From Heliopora coerulea (taxonomy: Eukaryota; Cnidaria; Anthozoa; Scleralcyonacea; Helioporidae): DNA of 64,000 nt. The position numbers and the translations under genes were made by a program. Below the pieces are notes generated by a model. The model saw only the letters and a program-made list of their open reading frames with translations, was not told the origin of the DNA and made no database searches. The DNA lies in assembly GCA_030142905.1 (NCBI GenBank), contig JASJOG010000159.1, positions 62,001 to 126,000 of the forward strand, given 5' to 3'. Positions 1 through 10,141 of this stretch are shown here, one piece after another; within the stretch, counting starts at the first letter, position 1; the number at the start of each line of letters is the position of its first letter.

Positions 1-17
1 TAAAAAAAATAATCATA

Positions 18-182
18 AACAAAGTTTTATTCCTTTTCTTTGCTTTACTTTGACTCTACGCGTTTCACCGCTGCCGCGGCTCTTCAGGCATAGAAAAACA
101 TACTTTGCTATGCCTGAAGAGCCGAGACAGAGGTGAAACGCGTAGCGTGAAAGCAAAGCAAAGAAAAGGAACAAGACTTTGT
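18..182. repeat. Long hairpin (foldback) element
   Basis: Two arms of about 75 bases, 18-93 and 108-182, are near-perfect inverted copies around a loop of 14 bases. The innermost 17 bases of each arm (77-93 and 108-124) match exactly. No coding potential is supported; the short open frame across it is a by-product. It resembles a foldback transposon or palindromic MITE. No target duplication was identified. Confidence 0.8.
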
Positions 183-216
183 TTTTCATTATTTTTATTA
201 TGTATTCCACATTCAA

Positions 217-989
217 ATTTTCATGTATGGATGGAATAGCACCGTTAGGAAAATTGGATTTTTATTAGTTGCTTCTAAATGACGTCAGAGCTTTAATTAA
301 TTCAACCTTAACACCAAAGAAGATTAAAACCATGATTGACAAGAACGACCACAGTATAAATGACGATAATTTTAGATAATATGCTAATCTGTGTAACTGT
401 GAACCTTAAAGAAGGAACAATTTTTGCTGTAGAAATAAAGAAGTGATAAAATCTTTCATGATTTGATGGTCCCTCCATAGATGCGAAGAATTGTATCTGC
501 AATACATGATGTCGCAGACCATTGCTTCGGTAAGAATGTTCAATAAATTTGACATGTTTAATCGACGATAGTATTCAGCATGATTATTATTAAGGCTAAC
601 TTAATTGCTCTCAGACATGCGGTTTTCGCACGCACTTCGCCATGAATAATTTACCATTTGCTCTCAATTCAGATTCATCGTAACTTTGTCAAAAATATTG
701 TTTCGGCTGACCTGTCCTGACCAATGAGGGCAACAATGGGTTCTTTGGCAGGTGTTCTATCTCTCAATGTTCGTCTCATAAATATTCAATAAAGACAACC
801 TCGGCTAGAAAAGTCGTGGTCAGGGCAAAAATAAACATAATAAGATAAGAAAATGATGTCAGTAACAAAGTATTAACCAGAGTCATGTTCGGAACGCTTG
901 AGCTAAGCGTTTGAAAGTAAGGCTATAATAGTGTGTGGTCGAAACTTTGTTTGCCTTTCACCTGAAGTCCTTCAACGAGAGCCACAACA
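217..989. other. Upstream region of the calmodulin-like gene
   Basis: No open frame with protein-like features is seen. The last part must hold the promoter and 5' UTR of the calmodulin-like gene, whose ATG is at 990. I could not identify a TATA box or transcription start with confidence. Confidence 0.4.
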
Positions 990-3900
990 ATGGTAAGACC
1001 GTAATTACGTCCGGCAGTTGTTATTGTATGAGATGAAAAATTAAGCAAGTGATATGTTGTTAGTTGAACGGGAAAATTAGACCAGCTCTTGCCTTTCACC
1101 AAAGATATCTAGTCTTGATTATATCAGCTCCTCAAACTCAGTTATAGTTTGCTTGCATTAACAGACCGAAAGAGATCTGACAGAAGACCAGATAAAAGGT
1201 ATTGGAGCTACAACCGTAATTATGCAAATCTAATGACTAAACGACTTCCAAAGACAATGCTAGCTGAAGAAGCGTGTTTTCGGATTTTAGAACGGGTAAT
1301 ACAGGTGGACGAATCGTAACAATCTTACGCGAGTTGCTCAGTTCATTTCACTGTCAGAGACAGTGCACCATGAAATGATACGATGTTAACGAATTCTCAT
1401 GTTCGTTATAGACTTCATTGAAGTCTTCCAGCATGTAGTTCGATATTAATAGTTCGATATCCATGTATTGTATCCATGATAACGTTTCACCGGGCAGGCC
1501 AGCGATCTTCAGATGAAGAGCTCGTGAAAATGATAGCTTGCTTCCACTTAATGATTGCTGAAGAAGGGTAATTGTGGAATTTTATGACGAGAAGCTGTAG
1601 TGCAAAACATGTTACCTCGTGTTACCACTGTTATTCAAGTTTTTCGACTTACTGCTACTGTCATCATAGCATAAAAGCATGCAGTGATACGAATTAACAC
1701 ATTTCGTTTGTTCGTTAAGAGTTCAAAGAAGCCTTCTTGTTGTTTGACACCGATTGTTCGGGTACAATATCGGTCGATGAACTTGAAGTGGTGATGAATT
1801 CGTTGGGCCAAAGACCCACAGATGACGAACTGAAGGAAATGATAGCCGAAGCAGATGCTGATGGTAAATAAACAGTTAAATGAAAATAAAGTATATCAGT
1901 AATACCCGCAGATGCACGATATATACCAGGATATACAGACCGAATGTTGAGCATCTCCTATTGTTTACTTTTACTACGAGTAGTATCGATGACCTCATCT
2001 ATAAACCGCAAACAGAATATTCTTCACATCTGTTGCACTAATGATTTGTGGTTATTGTTGGATAACGAACAACAGCAAAGCATTGTCTCCAATTAACTGC
2101 ATGCAATCATGTTTCTCCTAGCATCTTAATGGTTATATGGCGAACCGAACTACATAACCCAGCAGTTCGTCAAACATGGACTGTTCGCCAAATGTCGGCT
2201 TGCATACGTGCGTCGTAATTGTCTAAGCTTATCGTCACATTTTCAAACGCAAACCATTTTCCTGACGAAAACAAGTAGAATTACGTAAAAATTACTTGGG
2301 TGAATTACAAAGCGAAACCCTCACGTACTCATTCGAGACCTGTTGCAATGCGATACACCAACATAGGGTTTTCGTCGGGAATCGCTTTCGATCCAATATA
2401 GCTTCGCTTCTTCAATTTGTCATCTACCTAATACGCTAATGTAATCGAAAATTTTACTCGATTTAGGTCATTTCCTGCAGACGATTAAGAATGATCTTAG
2501 TTGAACTCTCTTTGGCGTGCATGTTTCGCAAAATATGCGGGCCAAAAACGTCAGTCTTTAAGTGGCTAGTCTACTTGTCGAAGATAAGTGATTTTGAAAA
2601 TTCTATTTTGCCTTTGCTAATCTGATTTTTCGGGGCTCTTTCAAGAAAATCAATCTATCGTATGTTTATAAAAGTTATTGATGAGTTGTAGAGCGTTTTG
2701 TTTTCTAAAAGTCAACTAACATATTTTTATATCAAAATTTAAACTTTTTGTCTCATGTTTATTTAACCAACGTCATCCCCTAAGGGGTATTTTTAAGGAA
2801 TTGGAACAAGATGGTGCCCGAACATAATGGCAGTACACTACATTTTATTTGCAACGGCAACTTGTCTTTCCGACTATCACAGCGATTATCTTAAGCGAAA
2901 CACGCACAACAAGGCCTTACTGACACTGTTTAATGTTTGAGAAACATGAGAGCTTGGATATATTGTGATAGATGAACGATCTTCAAGCTCGATACTCAGA
3001 AAATGATTTCTGGGGCCCAGACGGGGATCGAACCCGCAACCTTCTGATGACCGGTTAGACGCTCTAACATTTGAGCTACCGAGAGTCAGATGGTGAGCTA
3101 AGGTGCAAATTCGATATATATGTGCGACCTAAGCGGACGCCACTATATATTAATAATGATTGATACGGTTTAATGTTTGAGAAACATGAGAGCTTGGATA
3201 TATTATGGTAGATGAACGATCTTCAAGCTCGATACTAAGAAAATGATTTCTGAGCCCCAGACGGGGATTGTTATTAATATATATGGCTTAGGTCGCACAT
3301 ATATATCGAACTTGCATTCTGGCTCACCATCTGAGTCTTGGTAGCTCAATGGTTAGAGCGTCTCACCGGTCATCAGAAGGTTGCGGGTTCGATCCCCGTC
3401 TTGGGCTCAGAAATCATTTTCTGAGTATCGAGCTTGAACATCGTTCATCTACCCTTACTGACACTCGTGATATAACCTTAACTCTTGTTTTCGACGTTCT
3501 TATAACTTCCTAGAGCCAGACGTTGAATATTATTTTTCCGTATTCATACAAGGAAGTTTGGCATAGTGATCATAATTTGTTCAATTTTTTCAACATCCGG
3601 TTTTAACGATGGGTGGTTCGACCATCTCTGCTGCTGAGAATATTGCCGCTTTCTTACTATGTTTCTTTTTAAGGATAAACAATATCTGGCCCTGCAAAGG
3701 CCATAGCCGAACTTGCAGCGGTGAAACAAGGTTTCTGAGGAAACCGTGGGATAAAAGGACGCGGTTTACGTCGTCAAAAACACTTCCTCCCGACAAGAGA
3801 TGATTATCTCCGTCAAGAGCGTTTGCCTCCGAGAACATTACAAGGGATAATTTTCTCAACATTGAACGATTTCATGGGATTAGGGTTACGTGTTTCCATC

Positions 3901-6900
3901 AATATTCCTCTTAAAAATTCATAGAAACGTCTTTGGCACATCAAACTAGCACACGTGTTCCTCTGTGATCAACAAAGACAAACAACCAAACATACGTTTA
4001 TAATGATTATAGTTAGGGATTTCATGCAGGTCACATCCATGAAGAACATAATCAAAGGTTAAGCCTGATCTGTATAGTCTAATTTGTATATTTTATACTA
4101 GTCTTTGAAAAACTCACTTGTTTCTGTTTTTTCCTAATTACACTCGAAACCATGCTATTACAAGTTAATTACATACATGAAAAAAAGTAATTCATTGCCA
4201 ACAAGTAATTAGTATTAACTTTTTCTGCAATATGACACCTCAATATTCTGCTGCTCTTAGCCAATCAGAATCCGGGAATATTTTCATACATACTATTAAA
4301 ATAGTATAAAAGCATGGTGACCCAAAAGTTTTTTTATTTTAAATTGGTCTCTCTCTAACCACTAGTGGTTGTATTACATTTACAACTACTGGTTAAATTT
4401 CAAATTCTTTTGTTTTTTCTTTACGAATTATTAATGAGCTTTATAAGTCTTATTTTCAATATTTTGATTGAACAAGATTTAAGCATGTTCAAGCTTTTAT
4501 TTTGACACTTCACAATAACTAAGAGCTTTATTGAGTAGTTCAGTGGGTTACAGCCAACTCAATCATTTCTGGTCCAGAGTTCCCGTAATGCTTCTTCCTA
4601 AATCTGCTGCTTTTTATTTCAGAATTATCCTCAGGGTATTATGAAATGATAACTTCATAATTAACCTACACTGCTGAAGTCAACTGAAAAATGTTGACTC
4701 GAGCAGGATTTGAACTCGCCAGAAACCATAATTAGAGCAAAATTCAAGTTTTGTATACGGCGTTTGAATTGCATTACTGAAAATTTTTCATGTATAAAAT
4801 AACGAGTCTTCCAAAGGACCCCTGTTACTTCAACTGGTTCGTGTATAATCGCCCCTGTGTGCCTCTTTTGTGAATTCTCAGCATCTATTTTGAATTCTCA
4901 ACATTAGACGACCTCAACTGCACCATAGCAGAGAGAGGATCATGGAGATAGCTCATCATGAAAGTCAGCCAGGGTCGAAATCGGCTAGAAACCCGATAGT
5001 ACTAAATTATCGAGTGAGTTGTTCTCCGTGGTAAATTTTCCATTACCTTCAGCGTTGACCACAAATCAAATAATGGGTTGTTTTTAGGCTAAAATTAATT
5101 AAGTTAACCTTGTGTTTCAGTCCAAACAATTTATTTCCAGACGGCTACTTTAAAAGTAGTCTTACACACAGACGGTTGGAAAAGTTATGTCAGCTGACTT
5201 TTACATTAAACTGCCGATGCATTACTTTGTAAAGAACAAGTAAGGTGATTATCATCTGGACTATGTGGAAGGTTCAAAATCAGTGAAATTCTTTTCCACT
5301 CAAGAATTATTCTTTTTCTCCCCAGGTATTAATAATGAACACTCCCAAAAGGTTAAGATTTGTGGGTTTGGTGGTTTCTTGTGGTCGGCTAACAACAAGC
5401 ACGAACACTTCTGTCGAAAAGAACTTCAAAACATCAATTCAAATTTGTTTTTCGACTTGTCACAAGAAGGGTTTTGTGTTTTTCCCCCTCTGAATTACAG
5501 CCTTGCAACTGCTTAGTAAAACGTCAATTGCAAGGATTTACCATTGCTTATCATACGTTTCTTGTCAACAGGGTATTCTTTCTCGTACTTCTTGGTCGGC
5601 AGTGAAACATTCATTGTATATGAAGCTTTGTCGTTGATATGAAACTACCACTAGCAATCGTTTTACAGATAACTCACTGTTTGAAATAATTACTTAATTC
5701 TTCTATAATTAGCTTAATCAAAAATTTATATATTTTATCACAATTATCAAAGTAATTATCAATGTGTGTCCCCAATTGCCTGAAGTTGTGATACGAAGTT
5801 TAATCAGTACCTAGTTGTCGAAACGGCAATTAGTTTAATCCAGGGTTAGCGAAAATTTTGTGGACAAGTTGTGATCATGCTGCTGAGAAAAGTTGAAATT
5901 TTCTTTAACAAATTTCGGATTTGTACAAAAAAGTTTTAAGTTGTGAAATTTGAGCTACGTTGTACAACCAAAACAAACGAAACTTAAACACAGATTAACT
6001 GGTAATCCTGGGTTAGCGCTAATCGCCGTTTGAACAACGGGGCCAAGTCAGTGCATACAAAGCGAAATCGTGGATGGTTGTTGTGCAAAACTGGAAAAAC
6101 TAAACAAAGCGGCTTAATAGCAATTACTGTATTTATAAAACAACGTTGATTCGACCAAAAACATTTTATGTTTGAACTGTTATCAGGGAGCAGATGTCCC
6201 ACTTGTAGGTGGTTTAAGATGTCTTAATGTGACTTATTTTACATTTGTCAGTCATAATGAAAGGCAACTGACAGAGAACGTCAAACGAATTTTCAGAATA
6301 AAGTTACAGAAGTCAGCTCGCTGTCTGACGTGATTTTCATGGTTGACCTAAATAACTGCACCAACAGGCAAGTGTTTAGAGCAAAATTGACTTAACAGTA
6401 CACCCTCGACATGGAATTAAAATTTAACATGTGAGGAAATATAAATGAGAAAATATAAATAGTCGTCGATCACTTAAAATTACTCTTCCTTTGAAAACAA
6501 TATATCGTTATCCTTCGTTGCCGTATAGTTATGGTCACTCAAGGAACAAGATTAAACTAGTAAGAAAAGTTTTTTGAAATTTGGAGAATTTTCACACGAC
6601 TCAAACCAACACTGGATGTAATTTGGATGAAATAAAACAGCTTATCAATTGTCGTTCGTCTGGTTAAGGACTCAAAGTTTAGAAAAGATAGTCATAAAAT
6701 AAGTGATTGAAGACATTTTCACTAAGTGCTATCAAGTAAACGTCTTTGTATAAGAACCACCAAAATTTTGCTGAAGCTCCATGTATTTATAATCTTTTAA
6801 AATTTAGCTTTCAAATTGTCTTTTACTTGTTCTTAACTCTTTTTATTGATTTTAACTGAAACAATATTCAATTTCAAGATTTGAATTGATGTCGCTCATA

Positions 6901-8978
6901 TTTGAAACGTCACAATGCAGCGATAGATCTTATTACGTATAATTAGGTATAAGGTATTAACCTTCCAGAGTAGTTTTTTTATTATATTTTACGGGTTACA
7001 GAAGAAAGCACAATTCTGAAAAAAAAATGCACCAATTTTGGTCTTTTTTATCTGTCTGACGCGGAACACAAATCATGGTTACCTTGAAACAGGGTAAAAG
7101 ATGTGCTTCGTTTTATGTCTTTAACAGGAAACGGCGAGGTAGACTTTGAAGAGTTTCTCACGCTCATGAAAAGGCAGATGAAAAATATGAATCCTGATGA
7201 CGAATTACGAGAAACATTCAAAGTCTTCGATAGGAATGGCGACGGAAAAATTAGGTACTGGTTTTAATTGTAAAATAGCTCAATGTAGCAGACACTCATT
7301 AAAACGATAAACTATAGTTGCCAAGTCATTTCAAGCAGCCACGATCAGTTCAAGCTGCATGTAAATCGAAGTTACTTGCAGAGGAACTCAAACTGATATA
7401 ACAAGTAAGATTGCTAATTGGTTTACTTAGCTATCAATTTAATTGACCTTACCAATAAAGATGGCGAATTATGTTCTTTTTTAACATTGGGACTAACAGG
7501 TCCGTGGCTATCCAGCGAACATTTTGCCCTCTCCCCCACCATGGCATCTTCGATCCCTCAGTACAACAGGTTTTCAAAGTTTATCCTTAGGCTTGTGAAA
7601 GCTAGTTAATTTAAGAATTAAAAAGGCTTCAGAAAGCCGAGAATCATTTGATAGTTTGACTAATTTGTGACTGATTTTGAAGGCTAAGCAGTGTGATGAC
7701 ATGTGTCATAACGTAATGGCTACAGGAAGGTGATCGCAGAGCGCTTAGGGGATTAGAGTTGACGTTGTTTACTTCTTTCAAAATCCATAACACGACCTAA
7801 TGAATTAACTACAACGCACCGCGAAATGCTTCAATAATGGGACCCTGCATTGGTAATTGCTGCCGCCTGCTAGAAACATTAAAAAACGTTTCTGTTTCTG
7901 TTCAGAAAGGGTTACATAAGGTCTCCAAATATGGGTTACCCATTCCATTTTTCCTGTTGAAAAAGTCCAGGACTAGTGATGAGCTCTTTCTAACATACTC
8001 TTCAACTTTGTCTTTTGGCCAGCAAGCTAACGTCAATTTTTGTCTACAGTGCAGTGGAGTTAAAGACCGTCATGGCAAGCTTAGGAGAGAGTATCAACAA
8101 CGAAGAACTCCAAGAGATGATAAGGGAGGCAGACTTAGATGGAGACGGTTTCATCAACTTTCAAGGTAATGACAAATAACGAATATTGCTGTATTAAACC
8201 AGGCAAGGATAAACTGATTCACTCTAAAATAATGATAAAAATTACCGTGAAATGAAGGAAATAGAAACTGATATAAATAGCATTGCTGATGAAAACCAGC
8301 TCCTTGGTCTCAAAACCCTAATTCAGGCTGAAGACTTCCAAATGCCCGGACGGCTTTACGGAGTCCCAATATGTTTTTGCTTCAAGGCAGGGATTACAGT
8401 TACAGGGCTAAGGTTTGAGATTTGGATGTTAGGGTTAGGGTTGTGACTAAGTGAGGGCCTTCAACTATTCTTTACATACTAAAACACCATGTTGAACACC
8501 AGTTTTAAAGACTAGTAGCAGTTACTAGGGTGGCAAGTGAGTGTTGGAGTGTTGTCATTCGAGAAAGTTAAGGTTCAATTTTCTGAACATGCCAAAAAAA
8601 ATTCAAAGGTGACTGATAGAGAGCAAAGTAAAAGGAAATTATCTGTGTTTGAACGGGAAAGAGGGAGAGGAAAAGAGGCGAGATTTAATGAGGGGATAGG
8701 AGCTTTGGCCTGTCTGGATAAAAAGAAAGTGATTTGAAACACGCTGAAAGGTATTTGAACCGGTTAAGAAGTTATTGAACCTCTTCGAAATCTATTGAAC
8801 CAGATTTCATACAAGTAACGATTCTACTGCACTTCTTTTGCCCAAGCAGATTAGAGTAGTTTTGTCATGTCTTTAATAACGAACTCTTTTTCTGAAATTT
8901 TCTTTAGAGTTTATGTTTCTAATGAAAAACATTGAGATGAATCCAGAAGAACCTCCGCACTATTTATCCCCAAAATAA
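990..8978 (+). CDS. Calmodulin-like EF-hand protein, six exons
   Basis: A calcium sensor of the calmodulin family, expected to bind four Ca2+ and then regulate partner proteins. Coding exons: 990-992 (ATG only), 1165-1198, 1720-1863, 7128-7254, 8050-8165, 8908-8978. All have GT-AG borders and compatible phases, giving 495 nt and 164 residues. Splitting the gene straight after the ATG is typical of calmodulin genes. The N-terminal segment has the family signature LTEDQIKEFKEAF. The four loops [36 protein letters not shown] and [12 protein letters not shown] keep acidic or oxygen ligands at positions 1, 3, 5 and 12. Calmodulin has about 149 residues; this protein adds about three near the N-terminus and an 11-residue tail rich in Pro and Glu, ending PPHYLSPK. 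Loop 1 has Cys at position 4. It is divergent enough to be a paralogue rather than the canonical calmodulin. The intron 1864-7127 is 5.3 kb. Confidence 0.9.
2926..3455. repeat. Nested foldback repeat with tRNA-like arms
   Basis: A unit at about 2926-3160 carries a tRNA-like segment on the minus strand (about 3010-3085). It is followed by a partial direct copy (about 3169-3270) and an inverted copy (about 3271-3455) with the tRNA-like segment on the plus strand (3331-3408). The plus copy shows an A-box-like TAGCTCAATGGTTAGAGCG and a B box GGTTCGATCCC. The flanks that should form an acceptor stem do not pair, so this is a tRNA-derived repeat and not a tRNA gene. A related palindrome lies at 25231-25460. 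Confidence 0.8.
4640..4740 (-). repeat. Degenerate tRNA-derived SINE fragment
   Basis: The minus strand carries a tRNA-like B-box region flanked by a GTTGAC/GTCAAC motif pair. It is related to the better copies at about 15955-16190 and 26615-26830. The A-box half is lost or strongly mutated. Confidence 0.45.
8419..8445. repeat. Short telomere-like TTAGGG stretch
   Basis: Two consecutive copies of the TTAGGG hexamer with degenerate flanks, inside the fifth intron of the calmodulin-like gene. Similar degenerate stretches occur near 19385-19460 and, on the other strand, 34085-34165. They are too short and irregular to be a chromosome end. Confidence 0.5.
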
Positions 8979-9640
8979 AATTGATCGTGCATTTGCGTCT
9001 TCGAAATAACCTTGGTATATATAATTATGATACAAAAGAAAGCTAACTTATATCACATTTTGAGAAAATGATCGCTAGTAATTACTGTAATTCATGTACG
9101 GTTTATTTACAAGTTATAGTTTAACTTTCAATCGCAACAGATCTCAGTATATAGAGAATTCCAGTAGAAGCATTCAATTATGGTTTTCAACTTTAAATTT
9201 CACTTTCTGAGTGTTTCGGTTGTAAAATATGTTAAAATGTTAAAGAATCCAGCTAGTGCAGGGCGCTAGTTACATAAATATAGATAAACATAGATACCTG
9301 GATAACTTATGTTAAGAAGTATCATATGTATAATCCCATGACTTTTGTTGACGAGTAATGACGTATTATAAATTGTTTTCACAACGACGTCGAAGAGTTG
9401 TTCTTTTTATATGTTTCGAAGATGGACGTTATAAAACTGTGGCGAAAACCTAGGGTAATACAATCAATCCTTTCCGAGTAACAGTTTTGAATTTTATGGC
9501 TGCCAAGGTTGACTTGTTTTCCGATTGTCATGAAAAATTTTTGAAAGTTTAATTCCTCGGTTTGTCGGGCACATAGCGCTCTATAGCTCCAAAATTTTGC
9601 CTTTCCGTATATTCTTGACAGCTCAAGCTCCTATTTATGT
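8979..9640. other. 3' flank of the calmodulin-like gene
   Basis: Non-coding A+T-rich sequence between the stop codon and the CATAAT repeat array. The 3' UTR must lie here. An AATAAA hexamer overlaps the stop codon at 8974-8979, which is too early to be a convincing cleavage signal. Confidence 0.4.
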
Positions 9641-9925
9641 TTGTATTCACAGTCATAATGATAATCGTAATCATAATTATAATCATAATCATAATCAAAA
9701 TCATGATCAAGATCATGATCACAATCATAATCGTAATCATAATCACAATCATGATAACCATAATCATAATCCTGATCACGATCGTAATCATAATTAAGCA
9801 CGATCGTAATCATAATCATAATCACGATCGTCATAATGGTAAACATTATCATCATAACTATAATTATCGTAATCATGATCATAATCGTAATCATAATCAT
9901 TATTATAATCATAATAAAATAATAA
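9641..9925. repeat. Imperfect CATAAT/CATGAT hexamer array
   Basis: About 280 bases of alternating CATAAT, CATGAT, CACAAT and CGTAAT words, a degenerate hexanucleotide microsatellite. Because the period is a multiple of three, every frame stays open on both strands and gives false proteins rich in His and Asn or in Ile. It lies in the gap between the converging calmodulin-like and Toll-like receptor genes. Confidence 0.9.
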
Positions 9926-10141
9926 TGACAAGTACATTGCATTTAAATTATACGAAACTGCTCCCAATGTTCTTGGCCGGAAATGCAACAGGAACACGTA
10001 AACAAATACGTAGTATTAGCCGACATAATGAGTTTGGATTCTAAATACGTACATATACACAGTTCTTTTTACGCTTCTTGATTACTCCTGCCTTAATCGG
10101 TTCATAAACGCTTGTGTTACTTACAGGGATGTCTTGTGCTC

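Larger units (their letters stand above)
1864..7127. other. Large intron of the calmodulin-like gene
   Basis: It holds the tRNA-like foldback repeat at 2926-3455 and a degenerate tRNA-derived SINE near 4640-4740. Apart from these, no conserved protein frame or RNA gene is recognised. The short open frames (for example 3609-3803 and 5265-5516) lack any domain signature. Confidence 0.6.

Noticed and set aside
3331..3408. Possible tRNA gene on the plus strand
   Set aside because: A and B boxes are present but the acceptor ends do not pair, and the same segment recurs in inverted repeats; it is a tRNA-derived repeat.
9549..10044. Several overlapping open frames on both strands rich in Ile, Asn, His, Asp and Tyr
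   Set aside because: They are translations of the CATAAT hexamer array; a period divisible by three keeps all frames open. No domain or splice context.
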